From contig HG738139.1 in assembly GCA_000499405.2 (NCBI GenBank), positions 3,142,976 through 3,206,975 of the forward strand: a stretch of 64,000 bases of DNA. Reading direction: 5' to 3'. A program made the translations under genes and the position numbers. Source of the DNA: Onchocerca volvulus (Eukaryota; Nematoda; Chromadorea; Rhabditida; Onchocercidae). The notes beneath the pieces were generated by a model that saw only the letters and a list, made by a program, of their open reading frames with translations, did not search any database and had not been told where the DNA came from. Of this stretch, positions 36,000 to 51,100 are shown in pieces. How positions within the stretch are numbered: position 1 is the stretch's first letter; the number at the start of each line of letters is the position of its first letter.

Positions 36000-38611
36000 A
36001 TGTTTATTACATTAAAATGTATTGAAATGCATAAGCAAAAATTATTAGCAGATTCTTCACTTCACCTGTATTAAATTATTTATTATTGTAAATTAGAAAT
36101 ATTTTTTCAACTTTCATTCATTTATATGTTATCATTTGTATTTTGATTTGCATTTTCAATGCAACTATAGGGTCAAAAGGTCATCGATTTGAAAAGAAAT
36201 TCTTATTGACTACAAGGCTAAATAAAAAAGCTGTCGACAATGTGCTGCAGTATGCGTGATGTCGATATGAAACGCAGGATTTTAAGCCCAATCCATAACG
36301 CGCAACAGCACGAAGTATGCAATGCAAGCTTTGCGCTCAATCAATTTAATAGCTGCATGCGATGCGTGTATTAACTTATTTTTCGCTCGATATTCTAAAC
36401 AACGATGACCAATGATTCAGAAGTTGCTATTTGATGATGATGATGATGATGATGATTTTAATAATTGATTTGTAACTTGTACCAGATATTCTAATTTCAT
36501 ACAATGATCTTCAATCAATCGATCAATCAATCAACATTATGATGACACGATCGGCAACATGTTTGTTTTATTCTTAATTTCATTTTGTTTCTTTCCTATT
36601 TTCATTTCGTTTTCCATTTCTTCTTGTTAAAATGAAAATTAACAAGAAAATGGAAAAACAAATGAGAAAAGTATGTAAATATCTCATTTTATTAAGTATC
36701 AAAAAAGAGAGATTTTTTCATTTATACTTAAAAATAATATTTATTATTGTTGTTGTTGTTGTGTTATTGTTATTGTCGTTGTTACTATCTATTGTTATTG
36801 TTGTAGAAAAAAATGGCAAGAAATATTAGAGTTCATTTGCAAGAATGTTGAGGAGCAAATCTGTAAATAAATTAATGCAATTTTATAATTACTCACTTAA
36901 AAAAAAAGCGGTTAACATCAGAAAGATCAAGGGATGAAATTAGGAAAAATGAAACGTAAGACTGCTAAAAAAAAAAAAAAAAGAATTCGAAAAGAAAGAT
37001 TTTAGATTGAACGATAAATAAATAACAAAAAAACAATAATATATCGAAATACTGCTTTTTTTTATCAGATAATTTCATTTATTTAAATATATTAGGTACA
37101 TATGTAAGATATATACAAATTTAAATATAAGTAAATTCAAACTATTAAATTTCGTGAATTTTGCGGGAAATCTCTCCCATTTAGTTATAGATAGAAAATG
37201 ACATAAAACAGAAAGTAGTCACAATTATTGTCCTATTGTCAAACGTAAATGAAAGGCGTGGTCGAGAATTTTGAAGATGAAAGACTCCGCCTAGTTTGCT
37301 TTTCAAAAAGCTCTTTCCTGTTGATTCTTTACAAATGAACCAGATTAAATTTTGAAATAAAACCTGATCCGGTTTCCTGATCCAGTCTAACTGAAACTTT
37401 TAACGGATCACTTCAAACATCATTTTGCTACATCCATTACATCTTCATCATGGCTTATTTGCTGAAATATTACACCTGTTCGTTAGTTATCAATGATTTA
37501 TTTCCTACGAATACTGTAATATTCCTTTATTCACAAACAAATTAAGAGATAAATAAATATGATAAATTGATAAATTGATAAAATTCCCCCATACACTGTA
37601 AAATTTAGTTGCATGGGAAATAATTTTGATGTGTAGAAAAATTGTAGATCAAAAATTTTTAACATTTCATAAATTTAATTTATCAAATTTTTGAAATAGA
37701 ATTTTATTCAAAATATTTTTAAAACATTTTTATTAAAAATATTTTATTTTTTTAATATTTCACGATAATTTTTTGTATTTTTGTATGCTTATACATTATA
37801 TACGTATATACAATAATTTAATTATTTTATATGGAAGAATTGATTGATATCTGGAAACTTTAAAAATATAATTTAGTCATTTTATAATAATAAAGAAATT
37901 AATTAGTGAATTAAAAAATTTTAATTGGAATAAAAATTTTATTAAATAAGATAAATAATATTTTTGTACCGATTTAAATTATTACATTTTTCAAATGTTT
38001 AAAATCTATTAAAATTTTGTAAAGTATATATGTACACACATACCGACATATCTTTTAAAAATTCTGATTGAAATAAAGATATTACTGATTGATATAAATG
38101 ATACTTTTTACATCATTTTAAATTACATATAAATACATATACTTACCATTTAAATATACCTATTTTTCATTAAATCTTTTAAATTTGATAGTTTAAATAT
38201 ACAAATACTATATATCATTAATAAATAATCAATAATTTCTAAATTTCATCATATTCAGAAAAAATTTATCAAGAAATTTTAGATTTATCGAGGAATTTTT
38301 AGCAAAAAAGAATTTGTCAAAAAATTTAAATGATGATGAGTAATATGAGAAAGTTGAGCACAAACAGTAAACTTTTGAAGATATCTTTTACGTGGATTTG
38401 AATCATTTCAGAATCTAATCATTTCATTCCTCTTAAAAAAAAAAAAAATTCATTTATTTATCCTCTCCTTAATTTTTTTTTCCTCCTACCTTCCATCCTA
38501 TCTCATTTCTCGAATAAATGAATTTTTATCATAAATCTGAGTAAAGTAATTTTGAATAAATAATTAAACATTAATGTTAATTTAATTGGAATTACAATAA
38601 CTGTTAATTAA
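36000..38611. other. Intergenic upstream of unc-79
   Basis: No gene is recognised. A less AT-rich island at 36165-36420 (TGCAGTATGCGTGATGTCGA and similar) is followed by a GATGAT run at 36434-36455 and an ATCAATCAATCG run at 36515-36535. A second island at 37230-37450 includes GGCGTGGTCGAG and CTCCGCC. Both could be regulatory DNA for unc-79; there is no direct proof. Confidence 0.45.
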
Positions 38612-39043
38612 ATGAAAAAAAATAAAAATGAAATTTCAGTTTCGGCAAAAATTCGAACTTTAAGCGAATTTCACAGTCGAATAGCATGCAATCAACAACC
38701 ACCCAGTGCTGCCGAAATTTTAACAACATTGCGATATTTTCATCAAACTTTGATCGGGTTGGTTGATAATTTGCAAAAATTTTTCACAAATTTCAAATAC
38801 CAACTTATCTTTCACAACATTTTATAATGAGTTTGATTTCTATTCAGGTATTAGTTCTAGCTAATTAATTATAAGTCTAGGTAAATTAATATTTCCTTTC
38901 GACATTGTTTCCTACTATAATTTCTCAAAATCTCTTACTTTTTAATGGCTAATAATTAATTAGAATTTTTCTTTTATCTATATATTTGGCATATTGTTAT
39001 TGTTGTTATTATAATTATTATCTATTTTCCATTATTTTATTAC

Positions 39044-39139
<96 letters not shown>

Positions 39140-42100
39140 TACTACTATTATTATTATTAGCATCATTATTAAATATTTTATGCTTAATTATAGAATATCC
39201 TACGCTCAGTTTTTCTTTTCCATTTTGTTATAATTTACAATTCAGTTCTTTTGCTTCAATTTCCCTAATCTTTTTAATTACTCTAATTGGTATTTTTTAA
39301 TAATTTCTTCTAATATTATCGTAATCATTTCATTTTTAGTTTTAAATTAATTTCGAGGCAATTCTATTTTCATATTTCTGGTAAACAAATTCTTCAATTT
39401 CTTCAATTACTGATGCTAAATTTAACGATTTGATTATTTCAGTTACAATTAACGGATTTTTAATGGTTCTATTTGTTTTATAACGCTTATTTTAGCTTCA
39501 AATCGTGATGAATTTTTTTTTTCTATTTTTTCATTTCATTTCAAAAAAAAAAAGAAAAAAGAAAAAAAATTGTATAAAAAGAATAAAAGTTGGAATAAAT
39601 GATTAGAAAAAGAGAAAGAAATAAATTTAACTATGCTGAACTTTTTACATTTCAATGTTTAATACTGAACCTTTTTCCTCTAAAATTTCATTTTCAAATT
39701 TTAAAATTCTATCTCTAAAAATTGAAATCTCACCTCTAAAACTTAATTTATAAATGAAAAATGAGTAAAATGGAATTTGATTCCTATATCTCGTAGTAGC
39801 TTATTCAGTAACTACTAAATCTCATATTACAAGTAAAACTGATCTGCATTATGAAGTAAACAATTTCAAAAAACAGAGATAATGTTTATCAAATTTTATT
39901 TCTAATATTATCTAGTTTTGATTTCTCCTAGAGTCTCACTTATCAGTATCAGTAAACGTGGTACTAAACATCTTGTATTTTTTAATTAATACAAAATTAA
40001 TAAATTTTAATTTACTCTGATCAAAACTTAAATAGATTTTCGTCCAAACCAAATAAACAATTGCAACAAATTTTTTATAAATAAAAAAACTAACTTATTT
40101 ATTTCTTTCTTTCTTTTTTTTGAAGACATTTTTCTGTGTCTGAAATAATTTTGATATATTTTTTTCAAAAATTCAAGCAAACAAAACAATAAATCATTAT
40201 TGCTTTTTGTCTAATTTTCATTTCTGATTGCCTTAAATTTCCATAGTCTAAAATAAATGCAAAATAAACAGGGTAAAGTAATAAATCATTGATGATAAAT
40301 TATGAAGTAAAAATTGAGAACTAAAATGACATATAATATGGCCATTTATTTTCATAGAACTTATCGCAAATATAATACAACAATATAAACAAAAAAAAAA
40401 AAAAAAAATGCGAAAATCGCAAATACTTTGTCAATTTGATTTCTGAAAAGAAATTGTTTTTTTTATTTCTCAGACAAAAATATGCTTCAATTTACTTTTT
40501 GATGAGCAATAAATTGATGTCTTAATGAATATTGACAAATTAATTTTGTCAAAAGGTAATATTGGTTGAGAGAAAAAAAAAATTATAAATTTGCGAATAA
40601 ATTAAGCTTCAAAGAAAATGAATATATTCAAGATTTTCCAATGAAAAAAAAAAGGGAAAGAATACATAATTTAAATATTTTTAAATAGCTTTATTTTGAT
40701 CGAAAATCAAAAAGACAAATCATCATGAAAATATTTAAAAATTTTGAATATTCGAAATTTCAGTTTTGAAAAATTATCTAGACAAAAAGTTTATGATAGC
40801 AAACATTTTTCTTCCTTTCAAATATTTTGCTCTTTTTCGTTCATTTATTATTCTTTTTTCCCTTTTTTTTTTTTCAATTTATGAAACATTTTCTAAAAAA
40901 AGTAAGAGATAAGCTTTTCTTTTGAAAAATTCTCAATTTCAGAAAATATTTTTTGCTTAGAAATTTTTCAAAACGATTGAATTGCTTGCATGTGTCTTTT
41001 GCGCATATGTTAAAATTTCAAAATTTTATTTAATCCTTCAAATTCTAAAAAAAAAAAAGAAAAAAAAGGCAGGAAAAAATAGGCAATTTTTCATTTTTTA
41101 TGAATTTTTTTCTATAAAATTTAATTTTTTATAAACTTTTATCACATTACAAACCAATTGTTTGTCATATTTTTGCAAAAACTATATATACTTTTTTTAT
41201 TTTATATTTGGTTTATAAATACATTCTTTGCTGAAAACAATTATTAAAAGTAAATTTTTAAAATTCTAAATTTTAACTTTTTGGTAAATTTTTCTGATAA
41301 GAATTGCTAAATACTACTAAAGAATTATGTAACAATATATGATTCGGTAAAGATTAAAATAAAAGAAGTAAAATGAAAATAAAGATAATTATTACTATAT
41401 AATTAAAAAAATAACAAATATAAGAACTGAAAAAACCGAAATGTTAATTGTAATTAATATAAATTAAAGCGATTAATTAATTTAATAAAATGCAAGTAGC
41501 AATTAAAAAAATGAGTAATATCAGTAAAATTGAAGATGAAAGTGTTCTTCGATTCAAATAAAAAATCAATTATACTTGAATATATTTCAAGCGCTCGATT
41601 TTTTAGTAAGCGCTTAATAATTTTCAAATTTTCAAATAGTTAAAATCTTTTTTTTTTTTTTTTTTTAAATCCTCTTCTCTCCATATCTATGTCTGAATAA
41701 ACGAAAACTTGTAATATTGCTCATTCAAACTTACATAAAACAAAACTTTTTCTCTAAAAATAAAGGATTTTAGTTTTGAAGGGGAAAGCAAAGTGAAGTT
41801 TTGCTTAAATTTTTGAATTATTGCACTGAATCGTTTGTTTTTGACATGTGCTGATTTAGAGGATTATTTTTAAAATTTATTTTAATTTTAGAATTTTTTT
41901 CTTCTGTTTTTTTTTTTTTTTTTGTCCAGCTAATTGCATTTATCATTATTTCCAAGAAGTTTAGTAGGAAACAGATAAGTTCCTCTAATAATAAGATTCT
42001 TTTATCTTTTCATCATTGGCCATTTTTAAGTATCTCTTAAAAAAAAAAAAAAAATGCATGCAAAAAATTTCGAACAATTGAAGTATCTTCGAATGAACTT

Positions 42101-45100
42101 AAAATTGGATTTAAAATATTTTTTTAGGGAGAAAAAAAAAAAAGAAGAGAAAGAAAAAGGACGAATAAATTAGGAAATAATTCTATGGCATTCTAAAAAA
42201 TGACAATTTACAACATACATAAATATATATATAACATTTCAAAATAGAATTTTTGCTTAAAATTTTTAACTTCTATCAAATTTAAAAGATCATCTGGAAA
42301 AACATTAGATGAGGATAAGTTGTTAAATAAAAATTACGTTATATGTTGAAAATTTTCCAAACTTTTCGTTTAGTAATTGAATTTTGTGGAAATAATAAAA
42401 GCATTGAAAATAGAAAATATAATTTTGCAGATTTCTTAAAGAAATGCCAGCAGTACCAACAAATGCTTTTAAGCGTTATTGTCCAACATTGAATCGTGTT
42501 GCGTTATATCCAAATTTGAATTATTCCGGACTTTATTATGGAATAATCAATTTACTGGATGTTTTTCAGCAAATTCCAACTTCACATCTCGGTTAATTCT
42601 TCTAATGATTTATTATAAAATAAATGATACTAAAATCTGGGGAAAAATTCTTTTTTTTTCCCGCCAAATAATTTGAAAAAAATGAAAAAAAATTCTTTTT
42701 TTTCCCGCCAAATTGAAAAAGAAGAATGAAAAAAAAAAGGAAATAAATTCATAAATTTTATTATTATCATGAAATTTTTTTGTGATAAATTATTTGATAA
42801 GATGAGGAATTTTTTAGCTATTGCTGATGCTATACTTGATACAATTAAAGCACTTTATTTCTTCCTACAACGTGATATTTTGGAACAATTACCATTTTTG
42901 TTAGTTTCGCAACTTGGTATTTTACCGGTTGAACTTGAAAAAAAACTTGTCCATCTAATCAGTACCTGTCTGATACCGTTTATTTTGGTACCGAAACAAG
43001 AATGCCTTCCGGTACCAGCTGTTCTCATGATGGTACTTCAACATTCGACCGATCTCAGTAAGAATTTTTATTCATCATTTTCATTTATTATTTTTTTTAT
43101 GTTAAGCAACTGATAATTATGATAAATTTGATAACTGAAGCTGTGAAAATATTTTACACACATCTATTATTATTGTTGAATTTATCATTTTCCTTTTTTT
43201 TTTGGAAGTAAATTTTTACATTCATGTATTATTCTCATTATTATTTATAACAGAAATGATAATCAAATTGATTATCAATTTTTTATTAAGTTGATAAGAG
43301 CAAGAAAGTGATAAATTTTATTTTAAAATCTGAAATTATCAGATAAGTAGTATCGACATCTTTTTTATTAAGATCGATTTGATTCGATAATTTTGTTAAT
43401 TATAAAAAAGAAGTAATGCAAAGTCCTATTCTGCATAATTATTAACAGTTTATTTATTTATATCCTACGAATCAGAATTCATAAACCACTAATTATTAAA
43501 TGATATAATTAGAATCGTGAAATAGTTCATATTTTAAAGTCCCAAAAAAGGGAACTTTAAATTTGAATTTAAATTTCATTCCTCCATAGCTCCTTTCCTT
43601 TTTTTTTCTCTTTTTCTAAACTTAATTTCACCGTTTGGAAGGAGCAAATGTAAATAAATTCCAAGAATGTAAATAGTTTCAGACAATTACGAAAAAAAGA
43701 TAAACAACATTTAATTAACAATTTCAAAAAAAGAAAAATTTTTCCATGCAATACACTTAATTGATCATTTCAATTTTTCGTTTTTTTAAAGTTTTCATTT
43801 AGTAAAGTTGAATGAGAATTTCAATTAAGTTTTTAAAATACACAGTAATAAATGGTTTTATTTCTGCAACTGAAAATAGAATATCCATTAACTGATTACA
43901 TTTTTCGTATTAAAATATTGATGAAAAATTATGAAGAAAATAAAAAAATATGAAAAGCAAATTATTGAAATAGAAAATGTTCGTATTTTTATATTTTCAT
44001 CTTTTCTATTTTCAAAAAATTTTTTTTTCAATATTAGTAGTTGAGATGATGTTACGATTTAAATTTGATTGAATTTTAATCATGAAGTTAAGAAGTGACA
44101 AAAATTTTTCGTCTATTTCATGATTTTAATGAAATAAATGAGAAAAAAGAATGTCTTGCGGCAAAATTTTCGTTTTTTTTTTTTTTTCGCAAATCTGTGA
44201 AAAAAAAGTTGTAAATAAATTACAATGCCGAAATGCTCTTGCAAACTATATTTCAATGAAAAGAATCATCGAATTAGAAATAATTTTCCATTAATAAAAA
44301 TTGCTGCATCAAGTCAAAAATTACAGTATATCCATTATAAAAATATATTATTTGTTAATTTTATGCTTATGCTTAAAATTAAAATCTATTCGAATTCAAT
44401 TTTTAATTTTCTTAAAAAAAAAAAAAAAAAAAGATAGGGAAGCAACATCATAGTACTTAATTTATTGATTTTTTGTTCAAATAAAATGTAAGCAATTCTG
44501 GAGTATTGAAATTTTTTTCGAACTTTTTTAAAGATAAAATAACGAAGATCGGATAAAAAAATGAAAAAATGAAGGAAGGTTATCGAAAAAAAAAAGTGAA
44601 TATAAAAATTTGAAAGAAAAAAAGTCAAATGAATTATATTTCACGAAAGAAAATAAATGGCATAATATTCGAAACATTTGTAATCTTTCCGTAAATTTGT
44701 TATTAATTGAAAATTCGAAATTTTCATTGAGATTAGCATGAAATCCTAACTTCGTTTTTTTTTTAATTTAAATTATGGATGGAGGCTTCATCAATATTAA
44801 ATTAATTATTTATTGAAAATTAAAAAAAGTACCCAAAGTAAGAATTAATTTTAGTCTTATCTTTCCTCTCATTTGCTAATAACATAAAAGTTCAAAAAGA
44901 TTAGAACGAAGTTTGTTTTGTCGTTTCTTTTGAATTTTCAAAATAAGTAATTTTTTTAATTTTGTAAAGAATAAACAAGTATCTGAAGAAAAGAGAATCA
45001 ATTTTGATTTTCATTTTTGAAATTTTTTTAAATTTTGAAATTCGTTAAATTCTAATCTTCATTTTAATTTTTTTTTTCAGGTCTTCATACACTTTTTGTC

Positions 45101-48100
45101 GAAAATCTTTTGGCACAAAAGGAGAATGTTTATAGGGTGAAAATCTTTTTTTTTTTACTTTTAATTCTATTAATTTTTCTTAAGTTTTCTAGCTACATTA
45201 TGCAAATATTTACTTTTTCTTTCAATATTACGCACATTTTTCCCAAAAATTTAATTACTCCCATCATACGCATTAGTAACCTGGAAAGAATTCAAGTTTT
45301 TATTTGAAGAAAAATAAATAAAAGTATTTAAAAGTGAAATTCCCGGAGGAAAATATATAATTGATAAAATTATTCGAACAGAACAAATTAAAAAGAAAAA
45401 AAAAAGAAAAAAGAAAAATGCGCAATAAATTCATCGCAGCATATGAGAAATTGCAAAAAAAAAAAAAAAAAAATAAATAATTTAATTAATTATTTAACTT
45501 GTTTATTATTTAAATTAATAACATAGAAGAATGGAAGTTTTGAAATTTTTTAAAATCCAACAAGTGTGAAGTAGAAATTGTTTTATTTGATTTTATTTAA
45601 AGAAAACTTAATTACTTGAATAATATAAATGAAATGATGGATAAAATTAAGTATCAATTCTTGAAGGATATCATGTTGGTATTGTCGAAAGGTACAAGTG
45701 AAGCTCGTATTGCTGCTGCAAATTTATTATTCCATTATTGGCCAATCATTAATCGACAAATATTACATCGTAAATCAATTCAATATCATATTCAAGGTAT
45801 TTTTGGAATTTTTTAATGTCTAAAGTAAGAGTAAAAGTAAGTAAAAGTAATTTTACTTAAAGTAATTTTACTTAATTTTATTCGAAACAATTTTTTTTTT
45901 CTAATGAATTACAAATAGTTTAAAAAATTTTTTCTTATTCGATAAATTTTTTCACTCATATGATTGATTGTTCTCGAAATTTAAATAAATTCTAAATGAA
46001 TTTAAATGAATCGAAATGGAATTATTTTACAGCTTGGACATGTATACCATGTCAAAATATTAATTGTGTGGAAAAAGAGCCAAGGTAGGATGGTTTTAAT
46101 TTATTTTTTGACTTAATTTTTAAAGTAAATTTTTCTCTTTTTCTGCTTTGCTATTCATTATTAATTTATTAAATACTTGATTAAAGAATTTTCGTGATAG
46201 TTACTTATTATCAATTCGTAATTGGAAATTAATTTCATTATATTATAAAATAAATTTTGATTATTTAAAAAATGTTATTTTGAAAGTTTATTTTGAAAAT
46301 CAGTTAATGATAGAAATGAAATTTATCGCAATGAATGAAATAAAATGGTAGTATGAAATTTTTAATTTTAAGATTTAAATTATCGAATTTTTCAAATCAA
46401 AATTTTAATAAAATTTAAAATTCTAGTGTTCGATGTTGTTTTGATCCATCAATTTCGGTGAAGTACGGTGAAACAGCTCCACCGATATCATTATGCAAAA
46501 AATGTGCTCAAATGGTTGAAATTGATGATAAGATAACAACAATACCAATTTGTATGCCAATGTCTGCATCGAGCAATGCTATTTGTCAAAACAAGGCAAA
46601 TTTTTATCATTTCTTATCACATTTATCATCCTAAATGATAATTTTATAAATATTTTTTCTAATAATTGTTTACAATTAAATATATTATTGATATTTCCTA
46701 TCAGTTCTTATTATTTTATTTCATTTTTCTTGAATTTGTTGTTGAAATAATATGTTGAAATTTACAAGATTTCTATCAAATTTCGCATAATTAGTATTAA
46801 ACTTTCCATCATTTTTTGCTAATATGTTTTTTTTTCTTTCTGAAATTTATTAAAATAATCAAAAAATTTTTGAATTCTATAAAATTTCTATCAAATTTTA
46901 CTGCAAAATTATTTATCTTCTTAATCATTTTTGGCCAATACATTTTTTCGAAATTTATTGAAATAATAATTTCTTGAAATTTATATAAATTTTATCAAAT
47001 TTTACCACATAATGATTATCTTTTTAATCATTTTTGGCAAGTATATTTTTGTGAAATTTGCTAAAATAATCAAAACAATTTCTTGAAATCTATAAAATTT
47101 CCATCAAATCTTATTGCATAGTTAGTATGTTTTTTTCTCATTATTTTTTTGCCGACTAATCTTTTTGAAATTATCAAAACAACTTATAATTTTTGAAATT
47201 CCATAAAATATTTATTATGCTTTATAATTTTTAAATCTTTTTGTATTTAATTTTTTTTTCTTTTGAAATTTATTGAAATAATCAATAATTTCTTGAAGCC
47301 TATAAAATTTTTATTAAATCTTACTGCATAATTAGTATCATTTCCTATTACTTTTTTTTAATTAATCCTTTTAAAATTTATGAAAATAACCAGTAATTTA
47401 ATTAATGTCTACAAAACTTTTATCAAATCTTATCGCAGGGTTGCGAATCATCAAAACGTTTTGCGATAGGAATATGTTTTTCCGAAGATTGCATTCGATC
47501 ACATCAATATGTTCCGTTACGACTTTGTCAAGTATTTTTTTCTATTTTTATCATTATTCAAATGAATGGAATTAATTTTAAAAAAGTTTGAAAAGATGTT
47601 TTTCTGGGAATAGAAGCTTAAAATTACTCATTATCCACTTTCTAAACAATTTCTAAAATTCAAATAACAAAGAATTTTTCTCTCATAAATTTTTTTTTGC
47701 CTAAGTTGGTAAAATTTAAAAGTTTTAAACTTCAGATTCTATAGGTACAAGAAGATTTTAATTGGTGAACAATTTTAAATTTAATTAGAAATTATTGAAA
47801 GTTTAAAGTTTTTAAATCTCTGATAATTGGAAATTAATATTTTATAAATTAATTGAGGAATGCTTTGTTGCGTTACATAGTGTTAATAATACGGAACATA
47901 TCAAACATTATGGTATGGAATGTGCTTGGGGAACGGATCTTGAACGTGATGTTGTCGAAGCGATTGTTAAACTTTTGAAAGAAACTTCTGCGAATTTGGA
48001 AGGTTCATTTTAAATTTTAATTTCAATTCATTTCCAATAAAATTTCTTATTAAATTTTCTTCTTTTTCGATAATTTTTAACAAGAAATGATTTGCTTGAT

Positions 48101-51100
48101 TTTCTCTTTTCAGATAATTTTCTTCTGAATTTTACACACCTTCAAGTAGTGAATTAAATGAAATTTGAAATAATTCTATAGGATCTCGGAATTGGCGTTA
48201 AATTTACAAAGTTAAATTATATTGAAATTGCATTGTTAAATTATTTTTAAATTTATTTTGTCTAAAAGATTTGGTAAAATTGTCGTATTTCAGAATATTA
48301 TGTCCAATGTTCCTTATAAATAATCCAATCAATGAGCAAATTTATCCAAAAAAAAAAAAAATTATTTGAGAAAAAATAATTAAATTTATAAAAATCAAGT
48401 GAAATATTTAAGTTGAGCATAAAAATTAATAAAAAATAATACAACCTACTTTTTTTTTTGAAGGATTAGCAACTGAAGGTAAAAGACCGAAATGGTTACG
48501 ACAACTGGAAAGTGGTCATACTCTCGGCCGTGAAATCGATAAAATGGCCGATGAACGACGAACATTGAGCCATTTTGGTATTTGGCTTCTTACAACAATT
48601 TGTCCTCCTATTCCGGAAGCTAGACCGGTTTGTTCCTCTTAAATACCGTAATTTGCGTAGTGTTTAGTGAATCCCGCAATTTCTCGAAATTAATCTGTAA
48701 CCTCATCGACTTCATCATTTTCCAATTGCTCATGCGAGCTCTTCTCCTTGCTGGCCAATTTGTTCCCACAGAATATCTGATTCTTGTTGATAATTCATTG
48801 AGTTAATGATAAATAAGCTAATTATATATATGAAATATACAAAATATGTCGTATTTATTGAGAAGTTCAAATAAACTTCGATCTAAGTTATATTCAAACA
48901 TTCAGAATTCCATAAAAGTTTTTGAAATTTTTGGAAGCAGTAGTTGTTAAAATCTATTCAAAAACTCAAAAGATAAGCAATAAAATTTGAATTATTAAAA
49001 TAATACGAATTGAATAATACTAAAATGATAGTCAAGTAAAATTTATTTATTAAGTTAATAAGAAATTAAATAGCAAAGGAAAAAAATTATTAAACAAATA
49101 AGGATTTTTTTTTTTTAGGAAGCGATCGCTTATGTAATATCCGTGTTACTACAATGGTTTGCGACAACCGCTTTATTACCTAATGATTCTATTGGTGCTG
49201 CATTGGAACAACTTAAGACTGATGTAAATTTAATTGATAATTTTTAATTTTTAATTCTTTATATTTGAATTGATCTATCGATTTTTATCATTTTGAAATA
49301 TTTAACATCTAATTCAGCACAGTATATGGATCTCTTTACTTGTACAGGAAGAATGAATAATAGAAAATAGAAATGATCGAAATACTTGCGATAGATCAAA
49401 CAAATTTTTGTTTGATTTGCATAAATTATCAAAAACTTGTAGAGGTCAAAATAAGTCCATGAGAATATCACATGCAAATATTATGCAGTACTAAATTCTC
49501 GCTATGATAAAATTGATCTTACCATGATTAGACTGATAATTGATGTGAATTTTTATCAGAAGAAACAGATATGTGAATTGGATCTAAAAAAAAAGTGAAT
49601 AATTCAAATTCAAGTTTAAAAATATTATAAAAGCATGAATGTGTACATATTTTATATTGATTTATATTTTTACTAAAAATTTTATTTCATGTTATGCAGT
49701 ATTAATTACTTTTTTGAAAAACTGCTTTTCATATTTGCAAAGAATGAAAATTCGATATGATGGAAGGAGAAAGAGAAAAGGAATGAATAATGAATATAAT
49801 TATGTACTAAAATATAATTATGTACCAATACTAAAATGAAAAAAATACTGAAAAATTACTAGCATTATTTGAGCGTATTTAAATGAAAAGGAAGTAACGA
49901 ATTTGGAGAGTAATAAACAAATATACTTTAAAAAAAAAAAAAAATGAAAAATTTCAGAGGAAAAAATGAAATGACTTGATTATTTGAAATAAATAAATGA
50001 GGGAATTTTCATCTTTCCCTTTTTGCTAAAAATATAAATTTATTATTTATTACAACAAATAAATGCATCGCATAAATATTCTTTCTTTTTTTTTTTTAAT
50101 TCATGTTTGATAACTTAAACAAAAAAAAAAAAAAAAATGCATGCATAATACATATTTGATAAAAATTAATGAAATATGAATTTTATTTTGTAAATTTTGT
50201 TGCAGTTTGTATTGGATTGGATCAATTTAGCAGTTATGAATCATTATGAAAATTTTATTGAAACTTTAATGCCAAATCCACCGGAATATGCTAAGGTAAT
50301 CATTTTTACTTTTTTTTTTCTCATTATTTATGCAAAAGATATTTCTTAGTAATTTTTTTTTGTCAAAAATTGTAAATTTAAATTTAGCATAGAGAAGTTG
50401 AATTAATTGAGATTATACATATAGATTTTTTGACGGATATAATTGTTGACATTTTTTAAATTCAACAGACTTAAAGCTTTAAGATTTGGAAAATAAAATT
50501 ATTTAATTACTCTATCACATTGAAATTATCTATAATAGGATTGTTTAAATTAAGCCAATATCAAAGAATGCAATTGTAATCGATAATTTTAATTATCCTG
50601 GAAATTCTTTTTCAGGTTGGTGGTGTCTGGGATAAACTTTCAACAAAAAAAGAACAAATGCGTGATGGACTTCATAAATTATTAGCAATAATGCCGTATG
50701 ATATTATTACGTTAAATATGTGGAATCGATTAATACCAGAATGGATGCAAAGTATTTGTGATTTGATAGAGGACGATGATTTCTCTGAGTTCAGAATATT
50801 ACTTAGGTATAAATCTTTGGTTAAATAGAAACACATATTCTCCCGCCAATTAATCTAATTAATCGTATTTTTTAACCTTTTTTTTTTTTGTTTTTTTTTA
50901 TATAAAACTTGAAATGATTACTAAGCATTTTTCAAATGCTCTATTTCTGTAGCAAAATATTTGAACCTGATCTTCGTCCATTACCTTTCAATAATGAACA
51001 ACTGTATCAGTTTATCACGGACAATTTGACAACAGGCGATGAAACGAAGATTTCAAATGCTCTCGATTGGGTTTATGTTAGATTTTTCATTTTTATTATG

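Noticed and set aside
38986..39300. Plus-strand frame with a poly-leucine core
   Set aside because: It is the TTA trinucleotide array inside unc-79 intron 1.
44225..44628. Frames of 70 and 80 codons in a 2-kb unc-79 intron
   Set aside because: Low-complexity AT-rich sequence with Phe/Lys/Ile runs only.
51071..51076. Donor at TGG|GTTTAT for the unc-79 exon starting 50953
   Set aside because: It is also in frame, but using TAT|GTTAGA six bases later gives the length expected between ALDW and the following ITIPLPILL.
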